From positions 27,501 to 91,500 of the forward strand of contig JAFFSR010000397.1 of the NCBI GenBank assembly GCA_017163975.1: 64,000 bases of DNA, read 5' to 3'. Position 1 is the first letter of the stretch. Each line of letters starts with the position of its first letter. Below, one piece after another: positions 12,218 to 21,792 of the stretch. Below the pieces are notes generated by a model. It saw only the letters and a list, made by a program, of their open reading frames with translations. It was not told the origin of the DNA and did not search any database. Source of the stretch: Anastatus disparis. Lineage: Eukaryota > Arthropoda > Insecta > Hymenoptera > Eupelmidae. The translations under genes were made by a program, and so were the position numbers.

Positions 12218-12350
12218 GAACAAAATTCATAATAATTTTTATATAGAAGAAGAGTGAACGTACACACGCATATATGTTTACTTTTATAAATATAAATACC
12301 AACATTATATTGTATAAAAATATGACATTTTGTATTTTAGAAAACTCATA

Positions 12351-12659
12351 CACTGAAAAAAGGTTGGTACTCTACTAGCCCCGCGTGTCGGTAAACAACA
12401 GCGCTCGAGTTTTGAATGTATGTTTTCCTAATTCCGTGCAGCATACGTCCTAATCCGTGCAACATACGTCCTAAACCGTCGTCCTAAATCGAAGACGATG
12501 CTTATACTCAACGTTTGCGTTACATATGAGCTAAAGTTGCGCGAGTGCTTTCCAAAAGCGGACAGCATACGTTCTAAATGGAAAGCGCACATGGCAGCCC
12601 GCCGTTAGAGCATTATATATCCGCAAGAGGGCATCTTTTGCGCCAACCTTTTTTCAGTG
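12351..12659. mobile_element. 309-bp TA-flanked MITE in fold-back arm
   Basis: Perfect 17-bp TIRs, CACTGAAAAAAGGTTGG at 12351-12367 and CCAACCTTTTTTCAGTG at 12643-12659, are flanked by TA at 12349-12350 and 12660-12661. The opposite arm of the host fold-back keeps the unoccupied site (reverse complement of 11800-11812, ctcatattactaatg), with one TA where the element sits. That empty site fixes the boundaries and shows insertion after the arms formed. The interior is GC-richer than its surroundings. The CACTG end and TA target match the 8236-8792 element. Confidence 0.93.
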
Positions 12660-13515
12660 TATTACTAATGCGAAAGAAAAAAAGGTTTAACAGACAAAAT
12701 AAAAAAGAAATCCTCTGAAACAATCAAAAAATCAGTATCAAACAAAAATCTGTAATGTAATTATTTAATTATTAAATAATTACATTACAGATTTTTGTTT
12801 ATGTATTTATTTGTTTGTTTATTTATATGTTTATTTACTTTTAATAAATATCATATTGTTATATTTGTATTATTGCTTTTTCCAAATAATATTACCAAGA
12901 GTCATTCAGTTGACGTAATATTCATTAAGAATCTAACTTATAAGAAAACTGCAACGCTCGACCGCATGCGCGCTACTTGTAAATGTCGTTATATCTTTTT
13001 TAATTATTTATCAATCGATTTGAAACTTTCCACAAATCTTCTTTATATACAAAACCAAAAAACTTTCTCGCTACAAGTTTCTTGTACTTGAAAGTTCCCT
13101 CGATACTTTTTTCTCGAGTACATTATAAACGCATAATTTGTAATTTGTATTAATTAATAAACAATTGCGACTAACAATTTGAAAATTAACATTTTTTATA
13201 ATCATCATAAGTTTCGCTCTGATATTTAGAAAATATATTTCAAATTTCAGCGTATACGGTTAATATTTACTCGAATTACGATTTAAGTTTAAAAAAGTAT
13301 TGAAATTCAATGTAAAAAATTTTCTTGTTTTTAATTTTTTTCTTGAAAAATAAAAATTTTATTAAAAAACTGTTAATATAAAAAAGATGCGGCATGATGA
13401 GTTTTAAAACGTCAAATTTTTTGAAATTTATTTGAAGAAAATGAAATTTTTACTACCAAGTGACTTCAGTTTTGCGCGCTCCGAGCGTAAATGCCCTTAT
13501 TGCATCCGGGCCTTC

Positions 13516-14904
13516 AATTAACTTTGATAATTACAGTAAAAGAAGAGCACGATTCTCGACTCTACAAGTAATCGAAAGGCAACGAGGCACGAAGAAGAAG
13601 GAAGTGAACGTGGAGCGTGGATTGCTTCTTCTTCACTCTCTTTATTTTTTTGCTTTTATTATTTCCTATCCAATATCTCTTATGTACCTAGTGACTCGCT
13701 AGTCAAATTACTTTTTTTTTATTAAGTTACTTTAATTAAACTGGAGTAGTTTGTTACTCACTGATCAAATTCGCTTTGTATTTCCTTTAACATTGTAGTA
13801 TTTTATAATTTCGCTATTCTCGCGGATATTTAGACGCATTAGACCGGTCGCGGAACTTACGCGTCTTGTTCACGCATTCAGCCAGCGGGCTGTTCGCACC
13901 CTTGTTTCGGCCGTTTGCGCCATTTACGCGTTCTGTTCGCGCATTAAGTCAGCGGGCTGTTTCCGCCTTTGTTTTGGTCGTTTGGTGAACCGTTCTTGAG
14001 TTTTAAGGTTTATATTTGTAATTAGTGATTCGTATGAGTAAATAAACATTCATTAAGTTACATGTCGGCTTCGTGTTAATTGAACCCACTATCTCTTTCC
14101 TCAACTTCCTATGACCTCCTGGCTATTGCTACGATTATTCAGTAACAGAGTTTTTTGTCAATCCTTTATCTTTTATCATGTGCGCCTCTTTATTCTACAT
14201 TACCAACCTATCTTTAAGTAAATTATCTCTCTCTCTCTGTATATTTATCTACTCTACACAAGCGTCACAGTAATGAATCCGTGCGCGCATGTGCTCATTT
14301 CTTTTCACCGTTGAAGCCGCTCTTCGGCTTTCTAGACTTCGTATAACTGTCGTCTGCTGGCCGATGGTTAGTTATGTGTATTCATCAGTGTGTGTGTCTT
14401 TTCTTGACAATGTAGTGTCATCAGCTGATGTTCTAACCTACATGACTACTTGGCCATTAGCCATATGATTAGCTGTAGACATCCAGACTCAGCACCGAGA
14501 ACAAGAAACTACAACAGGATTCTTCTGTTGGTTTCTCACGGTGGCCCTGGCTGTTGTCACGAGTGTGGTGATTATGATTTTAGGAATTCACATGCTCGGG
14601 GATTTATTTATGATTTTTATGTAAAATGGTTTATAATAAAAGAATTATTGGAATTAAGAGAAACAGAATAAAAAAAATTTATTGTAGCGTGGAAATTGAG
14701 GAGTCATTCAGTACTCTACGAATACAACAAGGCTTGAATTGAAGATTACTGTACTACTAGTGGTTCGTTCGATTGAGTGCGGTCACATTTACAAATTGAC
14801 AGTAAATTAGTAATATAATAACGGCAATCAAATATTAACTTGTAATGGAGATTTGTGATTCATGACCAATGTATGTGTGATATGCATTTCATTGGGACCA
14901 ATTG
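13516..14904. other. Unassigned region, possible LINE 5' portion
   Basis: No supported gene. It contains the 66-bp duplication at 13859-13990 and GC-richer text, and precedes the LINE ORF1 relic, so part may be LINE 5' UTR. The 80-aa (13460-13702) and 73-aa (14450-14671) ORFs show no recognisable domain. Confidence 0.45.
13859..13990. repeat. Tandem duplication of ~66 bp
   Basis: Two adjacent diverged copies share ACGCGT, TTC(A/G)CGCATT, CAGCGGGCTGTT and the pattern of GTTT(C/T)GG(C/T)CGTTTG. The block is markedly GC-richer than its neighbours. Paired GC-rich repeats of this kind occur in promoter-containing 5' regions of some LINEs, but that role here is a guess. Confidence 0.7.
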
Positions 14905-15485
14905 AATGTTTCCCAACAGCTATCGCAAGTATTATATGCTATTAACAAAAATGATACCAATGCTAATAATAGGTTTGATGCCCTAGAAGCAAAAATTGGC
15001 GAATTTTCAACAATGTTAAATGTTCTTAGTTAGAGAATAAAATTCCTTGAAAATGATAATGCTTCGCTTCGCTCTGAAATTGATCAACTAAAAAATGTTG
15101 GTGTACGCAGTCCACCGAATTCAGAGATTAAAGTTGCTGAAATGCCAGAATCTTGTAAGGCTCGAGAACATTTTCCTTCATAATAAAATTTAAATCGCAT
15201 GTTATCAAAGATTACGTTTTAAAGATTAAGAAAGAACATGGTGAAATAAAATTCAATGAATTATATGAGAGTAGTAATGATGGCTTCATTAAGGGCACAA
15301 AACACCTTTTCCCAATGCTAGTGAAAAAGATATGTATTAATTAGATTTAATTAAATTCTTTGTAAATAAAAATTATATTTAAAAGTAGACTAAAATACCT
15401 TCATTTTAAGCTTTTATAAACTCATTTTGCTTTAGTTGTAGTCCCATAATCATTCGATGAATTCTTGTTCTTATAATGGCTCCCT

Positions 15486-15790
15486 CGTAAGATTTGAGGT
15501 GAACCGCTGGATGGATCTGGCTTTTCCAAACTGATTTAACTTCAGTATTAGCATCATTCTTGCGTGAATGAGGGAATTCCTGAAACGCAAAAAATTTTTT
15601 ACTTTTCAACAAAAAATATTAGTTTATTAAATAAATTTTAATTTTTTTACCTTATTTTTGGATTTTTTAACAACTTCTAGTCATTCGATTTCAAAACCCT
15701 CCATTCACGCGAGAATGATGCTAATATTGAAGTTAAATCAGTTTGAAGAAGTCAAATCCATCCAGCGGTTCAGCTCAAATCTTACGGGGC
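15486..15790. repeat. Inverted repeat with ~90-bp arms
   Basis: The left arm (15486-15575) and right arm (15698-15790) pair over ctgatttaacttcagtatta / taatattgaagttaaatcag and flanking text, with an AT-rich 120-nt loop. Moderate divergence suggests age. Confidence 0.75.
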
Positions 15791-16469
15791 AGCACCTAAA
15801 ATTTTAAAAATTCAATATTTGAGAAAAACAGCTTTAAAGTTTTTAATTATTATATCTCAAAATTATCAATGCTATACTTATCTTTCATAAAATGATTCTT
15901 TCCTGGTATTTCTTATTTATATTAGCTAACAATATAAAAAAGAGATACCAGACAAGAGAACCTTGTTATCGACTAGATAAAGCTGAAATGCAAAAAGATA
16001 TAAGTTATTAAAATAATCAATAATAATAATCTTTCTTATTATAAGATATTTTGTTAGTACTCACCCTTATTCATCAATGAAATTATGTATTTGTTGTAAG
16101 AATCAACAAATACATAGTTATTTGTTACTCTGATGGTTGTTAGAATTACTCGTACTAACCTTGAATCAGCTGGAAACTAAGAAATAATATTTAATATGGA
16201 GTAATCATTTTATATTTCATTTTATAATTCAAATTCAAAATTAAGAAATAAAATTTAGGTTTAAAGTTTATATTTTAATTAATATTAAAATTTATAAATA
16301 GAATTTATATTCAAATATGTAATAATAATTAGGATTATACACTTACATGAATTTAATATGCACGCGGTGTATAGAAATCCATCACACCTATTCGTACTTT
16401 TCTTTTCAGAGTATGTGCTTCTTTCGAATGAGACTAACTTGATCACTCTACATTAAATTATCTTCTATC

Positions 16470-17160
16470 ATTCAAACTCCTGACCCACTCGACAGATACA
16501 TTTCCAAATTCGATGTTCGATTTCTCCAACATCTTGAGAAAGTTATATCAAGATCAGCACTATTTGGGGAAGTCGATTCAAGTTATTTTTTAACAGCTTC
16601 AGATGTAGAACCTTTTGCCACTTGTTCGTATACTTTTGTTATTTAACTATTTATAGCTATGAACGCTGACTGGGCAACTGGCTTTGATAAATCTATTAAA
16701 CTACAATAACTAGACAAACTTGCAAGTCCATGGCCAAGTACACGAGCAGCAAGAACATTATATCTGTTAACTTTATACGTATTATCCATAGCACTTTCTC
16801 TCTTGTTAGAGTTTACAGTTGCTTATTTATCACAAAAATCACAAGTTATATTAATTTTGAATCCTTATCTTTGAAAAGAGGTTTCAATAAATTTCATCTT
16901 ATGATGGCACACACTGCAACACAATTTTTCTAACATAGAAGATAGAACGTTGATATCAACATTTCTATTTTTTGCTCTGGAACTTGAAAATTCTGTTCTT
17001 TTCAGTTTAGTAAAAAAAGTTAAAAGGGTTTTAGTAAAAGGGTCTACTTCTCTTAGCTTCAGGAGAATTTTTTTCACTCCTACCAAGAAATTTCCTTGGC
17101 CTCTTTTTAGATCTTTCTGTGGATCGTTTTCTATTTTGATGTTGGTTATGAAATCTGCCT
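16470..17160 (-). pseudogene. Mutator-like transposase domain relic
   Basis: The minus-strand translation gives DINVLSSMLEKLCCSVCHHK, then FKINITCDFCDK (paired CxxC motifs of a zinc ribbon), DNTYKVNRYNVLAARVLGHG, LSSYCSLIDLSKPVAQSAF, and finally DITFSRCWRNR in place of the usual DITVSGDGTW-like motif. This order is characteristic of arthropod proteins annotated as containing a Mutator-like transposase domain. At least three in-frame stops (after CDFCDK, after AINS and after AVKK) and loss of the GDGTW Asp make it inactive. It occupies the right half of the 15293-17731 TIR element, antisense to the host LINE ORF1. Upstream and C-terminal parts are absent. Confidence 0.7.
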
Positions 17161-17980
17161 CTTGAAATTGATAAAAAATTACATGAATAACTATGTGCCA
17201 CTCGTTTCCTTACAAAATCAAAACGGAATAGAATATGGATGTAAAACTTTTTAGAACTTAAATCAAGATAAATATTTTGTTAAAATTAAAAAAATAAACT
17301 CTTTTTTTTCAATTAAACCTAAAAAAATCAATAAAAATTGAAAAAATTTAATTTAAAATAATTCTTTAAATTTTTAATGTTTTGTTAAAATTATATAATT
17401 ATATACTTAATATATAAAAACAAAATTAAATCTCTTAAAAAAACTTTCTGGAGAATAATTTATGATTTATGGATTATCGAACCAAGTAATTAAAAAATAA
17501 GTTCTTATAGTGTTTTAATAAGATTAGCTAAAAATTTGAGAAAAATCTCAAAATAGCAAAATTAACAAAAAAATCAATTAAAAGTTTATCCTACTAATTT
17601 CTTCATAAAAACGAAACTAAATGATATAGGGTAAAAAAATTATTGGAGCTTATTCTACAGTAAATTTCCTATAAAAAAAAGCCATAACCCCAAATTTGAT
17701 GGTGGGACCAGAAAAAAGGTGTTTTGTGTTCTAAATTGTTTGAAATGCTGCCAACAGCGATTTTTAATTTATTCTTACAAGTTAAAGAGAAGGCAAAAGC
17801 TTTGAATTATAAATATGTCTGAGTGCGTGAAGGAAATGTATTTGTGCGTAAAAAAGATAAGTCGGATAAAATAAGTATTGTTACTGAGTCTGATCTGGAT
17901 AAGATTTTGTGACAGCATAAACATAGCTTAAAGACACCAAAGTTATTATTTGAAGGAGCGATGCTAAAGGATTTATTAGA

Positions 17981-18632
17981 TTTGTAATTTGTTTAGATTT
18001 TGTTAGTAATATCAACTATTATTACGTTGCGCACTATCTTTTGTATTTTAAAAGTGTTTAAATAGAGAGAGCAAAAAGTTGTATGAGTGTGCTATTGGAA
18101 TGATTTCTTAACTGTTGTATTGCGTAAAAAATTTTTTGTTGTACTTAAGATATGTATTTTATTATTACTATTTGCTATTCGGTCACAATGGACCTTGGCA
18201 TAATAAAAATGTTATCAATCAATCTCTCTCTCTTGTGAATAAAAGAGGCTTCTGGTGCGCGTATTTTTTACGTGTTTCTATCTCTCGTGAATAAAAGAGG
18301 CTTGTGTATGTTGTTCTTCTCTTAATTCTTGCTTTCTCTCGTGATTTAAGCTTGTGCATGTGTTTTTTATTCCTGCTACCGTACACACATACACGCGAAC
18401 AAATAAGAAAATAATTAATTATTAATTAATACAAAATTTAGCCTGCTTCTGCCTGGGGATAAAGAAAAGTATTATTTTTTACATGGAGAGTAAATGAAAC
18501 GCCCGTATGTACGTGTGAATGTTTCATTATCTCTCCTTGTAAGAAAGTCTACTATTTTATCAATACAATGCTTTCTCTATGAGAAAGCAATTGATGTGAT
18601 ATTATACTTTTACGATTATTTGCCAGAGTATA
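17981..18632. other. LINE 3' remnant and unassigned AT-rich DNA
   Basis: Sequence after the ORF1 relic contains cggtcacaatggaccttggcataataaaaa (split here as a GGACC-TTGG-type tail near 18180), compatible with a LINE 3' end. It is followed by three diverged copies of a ctctcGTGAATAAAAGAGGCTT motif (about 18228-18360). No gene. Confidence 0.4.
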
Positions 18633-19048
18633 TTAATGTAATAATGTGAATTTATAATTTTGATTTATTTTTAATACCTTATTCACGCGGTTATTAGTGC
18701 TTTTATATCTTTGAATTAATGTTTGAATTCTAGTTCAAAGTAATTTACATAAAATTCCTGTAGATATTTATAAGTAGTCATTTATTAAGTTATTCTTTAT
18801 AAACTATGTGATTCTATTGCTATAAATTTCGTATACAAATATAGTTCGCTTGGCGTAAGAGGGAAGATATGATATTTACAATTGATTTTTATGTCGTATT
18901 TCCAATTTTAGAACCATTTCAATAATTTTTAAAAAGTAGCAATGTTATTTTTTTAATCTTTTATAAATATTAACATTTTTTGTGACTTTTATTGTTTTTA
19001 ATGTAATTTAAATATAAAATTTGTGAAAATTTGATTACAGACTAGTTG

Positions 19049-19055
<7 letters not shown>

Positions 19056-19118
<63 letters not shown>
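19056..19118. repeat. (TA)n microsatellite
   Basis: About 31 uninterrupted TA units. It forms the left border of the palindromic block at 19119-20330, whose right border is another TA run. Confidence 0.97.
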
Positions 19119-19120
<2 letters not shown>

Positions 19121-20325
19121 GGCATTCTTTCTGAATGTTACCCCCCTCCTGCCCATTTCTCTTGGAAATAAAAAAATTTTTGAAAGTACGAAAAATTTAT
19201 AAAAAGAACCAAGCTTCCCGATTCCGCGTGGCATATTGATCCTGGAGGTCAATTTCAAGATCATTTTAAGGTCAACTTATTTTTTAACTTATAACCCCCA
19301 TTTCCCATCATAAATTCAGAATCCAAGGAAAATTCAACGTTCAGATAAGGTGTAGTCCGTTTGAATCTTATTTATTTTATCCTTATTTTTTTTTCATCCA
19401 ATTACCCCAACGAAAGTAAGTTTTAAATATTATTCTAAACAATAATTGTTTGACTTCAAAGGGATCACCATTTGAAGACCTTGTCAAGCTTAGTGCTTAC
19501 TTTCAAGGTCATTGCAAAGTCATCATTGTTTTTTTAACTGACAACCCACATTTTTTATTATAGATTCGGAATCTACGGATAATTCTACGTTCAGAAAAAG
19601 TATCAGATATAATGTACGTTGGGCTCGCCAAGGTCGTGTGGAGGTCAATCAATCTCTTAATTTTTTTCACACAGTCTATATAAGTACATTGAAAATTGCA
19701 TTCATGCGATGTTCATACCATATTTATACGATATATTTATTTTGAAATTTACCGTAATGTATTGACTGTGTGAAAAAAATTAAGAGGTTGATTGACCTCC
19801 ATTGGACCTCGGCAAGCCCAACAGACATCACATATAATACCTTTTCTGAACGTAGAATTATCCGTGGATTCCTAATCCATGATAAAAAATGTGGGTTATC
19901 GGTTAAAAAAATATGATGACCTTGCAATAACCTTGAAAATGACCACTAAGCTTGACAAGGTCTTCAAATGGTGATCCCTTTGAAGCCAAACAACTTTTGT
20001 CTGGAACAATATTTGAAACTAACTTTAGTAGGGGTAATTAGATAAAAAAAATAAAAAGGATGATTGACCCCCACACGACCTTGGGGGGTCAAAAGGACCT
20101 CACCTTATCTGAATGTAGAATTTTCCTTAGATTCCGAATCTATGATAGGAAATGGGGGTTATCAGTTAAAAAAATAAGTTGTCCTTGCAATGACCTTGAA
20201 ATTGATCTCCATGATTAATATGCCGGAAAGCTTGGTTTTTGAAAGTATGCAAAATTTACTTAAAAAACCAAGCTTTCCGTCATATTAATCATGGAGGTCA
20301 ATTTCAAGGTCATTGCAAAGACAAC

Positions 20326-20330
<5 letters not shown>
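19119..20330. repeat. Palindromic block rich in AGGTCA motifs
   Basis: Several inverted pairs are nested here: aaccaagcttcccg at 19208 with its complement near 20228, and a second local hairpin, accaagctttccg at 20269. The sentence-like unit GGTCAATTTCAAGGTCATTG recurs in both orientations (about 19246, 19500, 19920, 20190, 20297). It lies between two (TA)n runs, as expected for an element that targets TA. The layout resembles the subterminal repeats of the mariner at 32574-35716. Confidence 0.6.
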
Positions 20331-20358
<28 letters not shown>

Positions 20359-20359
20359 T
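20327..20359. repeat. (TA)n microsatellite
   Basis: A short TA run at the right border of the palindromic block. Confidence 0.9.
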
Positions 20360-20927
20360 TGTGAAATAATATTATGATCCTTTTATTAGATATAGAATTT
20401 ATTTGATATAAATTCTTATATATTGAGAAATTTGGAGATAAAAAAGCATTTTATCAAATAAAATAGTTGTATTAAAATATTAGTCGAACATTAAAACGCT
20501 TTCTATTTGAATAAAAGTATATCATAAGACATTTTCATCTTTGTCTACCTTATACATCGGTAATATATAGTAATAAGATGCTATACCGATAACTAAGATA
20601 GAAATTGATAAGCATAAATGTACGAGCTTAAATGTGTGCAGATACACGCCTCTATTGTGTCGTACGCTAGCATACATTCAAGCGCACCTATATTAGTAAC
20701 ATGTAAAATATATCGTATATCCCTTCTTTTTAGCGGAAGGAAAGAACTGCGGTAGCAGCGGCTAGATCGACGCTCAAGCAGATCGAAGCCCAATCTTTGT
20801 ACAGCACTCTTTGGCCAGTTATTGAAAAATAAAATCTAATTAAAGTTAATTCTTGTGTAATGTGAAAAGTTTCTTCGTTCGTTTCTGCAGGTCCGCGAGA
20901 AGTCAGGTATAAAATCCTGGCTCTACA
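20360..20927 (+). other. Possible solo or 5' LTR, tentative
   Basis: The segment starts TGTGAAATAA and ends GGCTCTACA, followed at once by CTGGTAGTAGAAACGA. TG...CA ends and a TGGTAGTAG-like sequence next to them recall the LTR/primer-binding junction of insect Copia elements. No gag-pol, no second LTR and no TSD were found, so this may be chance. Confidence 0.25.
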
Positions 20928-21504
20928 CTGGTAGTAGAAACGACGAATAACTTTCTTTATTATAATTTTTCACTTAAAGTCACCTTTCGTGAGATATTTT
21001 ATGTGATTAAAATTTAAAGTTATATCCGTGTTTTTCCAATCAATGAAGTAAATTAGTGTTGTTATTCATATTAATAAGCAAATTACTGCTTTTTCAGTTA
21101 TTATGTTTAAGTTAGTGAAATAAGAAAGTTAATTGTTTGGATAACTTATCAATTAATCTAAAGTACACGTAAAATAAATTATGTGTTTTTGGAAAATTGA
21201 TTACACACAATTGTCATTAAAGTCAAGTAAATTTAAATTAACGTGAATGGTTGATGTTAAGAATTTGTTAAGCTCTAGGCCCATAAGAAGTTCATTCAAG
21301 CTTTATACTAACAACTAACACTAAGAATAAACAGATCCTGGAGTGAGTACGGCAAGACATTCGTACCACAAACGAGTCTAGATCCAAAAAATAACCTATC
21401 CCCTTACCTTTCTTCTTATATGTTTATGGGCACGAAGTGCATCTTTCAGGTAAAAACTTAAGAGAAGGTTACAATATATTAATAATAATATTAGACAACA
21501 TAAA
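20928..21504. other. Unassigned AT-rich DNA
   Basis: No gene or repeat recognised. It would be leader sequence if the LTR reading at 20360-20927 is right. Confidence 0.4.
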
Positions 21505-21792
21505 AATCAACTGTAAATATCATATCTATCCTTTTACGCTAAGCGAACTATATTTGTATACAAAATTTGTAATAATACAATCATATAGTCTATGAAGAAT
21601 AACTTAATAAATGACTACTTATAAATATCTACAGAAATTTTTTGTAAATTACTTTGAACTATCTGAGTTTAAATATGAAAAAATATAAATAATTAAAATA
21701 AATTTAACATCAATTCAAAGATATTAAAGCACTAATAACCGCACAAATAAGTTATTAAAAATAAATCAAAATTATAAATTTACATTGTTACA

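Larger units (their letters stand above)
10952..13515. mobile_element. Second fold-back element with AATT flanks
   Basis: The terminus GAAGGCCCGGATGCAATAAG at 10952 is mirrored by CTTATTGCATCCGGGCCTTC ending at 13515. Both are abutted by AATT (10948-10951 and 13516-13519), a candidate 4-bp duplication. The left arm spans about 10952-11905. The right arm spans about 12252-13515 and contains a nested 309-bp MITE. The mirrored 118-aa ORF at 11317-11673 (minus) and 98-aa ORF at 12795-13091 (plus) are the same arm sequence and look non-coding. The core holds another palindromic insert and a (TA)n run. No transposase is present. Confidence 0.85.
15293..17731. mobile_element. 2.44-kb TIR element with TAA duplication
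   Basis: The left end GGGCACAAAACACCTTTT (15293) pairs with the right end AAAAGGTGTTTTGTGTTC (to 17731). TAA flanks both sides (15290-15292 and 17732-17734), and excision with one TAA restores the LINE ORF1 frame. A 3-bp TAA/TTA target is the habit of PIF/Harbinger elements, yet the only coding relic inside resembles a Mutator-like transposase. An internal hairpin lies at 15486-15790. Confidence 0.85.
14905..17980 (+). pseudogene. LINE ORF1 relic, split by a 2.4-kb TIR element
   Basis: Block 1 (about 14905-15292) encodes a coiled-coil segment, QQLSQVLYAINKND..., with FDALEAKIGEF, a TAG stop (15031-15033), FLENDNASLRSEIDQLKN, and after a frame break KDYVLKIKKEHGEIKFNELY. Block 2 (17735-17980) encodes MLPTAIFNLFLQVKEKAKAL, NYKYV-stop-VREGNVFVRKKD and TESDLDKI. 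This order (coiled coil, then a conserved C-terminal block with KAKALNYKYVW-like, VRK and SDLDKI motifs) matches ORF1 of non-LTR retrotransposons. Deleting the intervening element and one TAA copy joins GFI-K-LFEMLP in frame. Further in-frame stops show it is long dead. No ORF2 follows, so the copy is internally deleted or truncated. Confidence 0.7.
18633..21792. mobile_element. Inverted-repeat element with ~280-bp arms
   Basis: The left arm 18633-18905 and right arm about 21505-21792 are reverse complements with about 10-15 percent visible mismatch, sharing for instance aaatttataattttgattta, ataagtagtcatttattaag and atatagttcgcttggcgtaa. Between them lie a (TA)n run, a nested palindromic block with AGGTCA motifs and a possible LTR. 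No transposase is visible. Confidence 0.7.

Noticed and set aside
14450..14671. 73-aa ORF with Cys/His residues
   Set aside because: No zinc-finger spacing and no conserved motif; probably chance within LINE-associated DNA.
20360..20950. Confident call of a Copia LTR
   Set aside because: Only TG...CA ends and a weak primer-site resemblance. No partner LTR, TSD or gag-pol, so it is kept as a tentative feature only.
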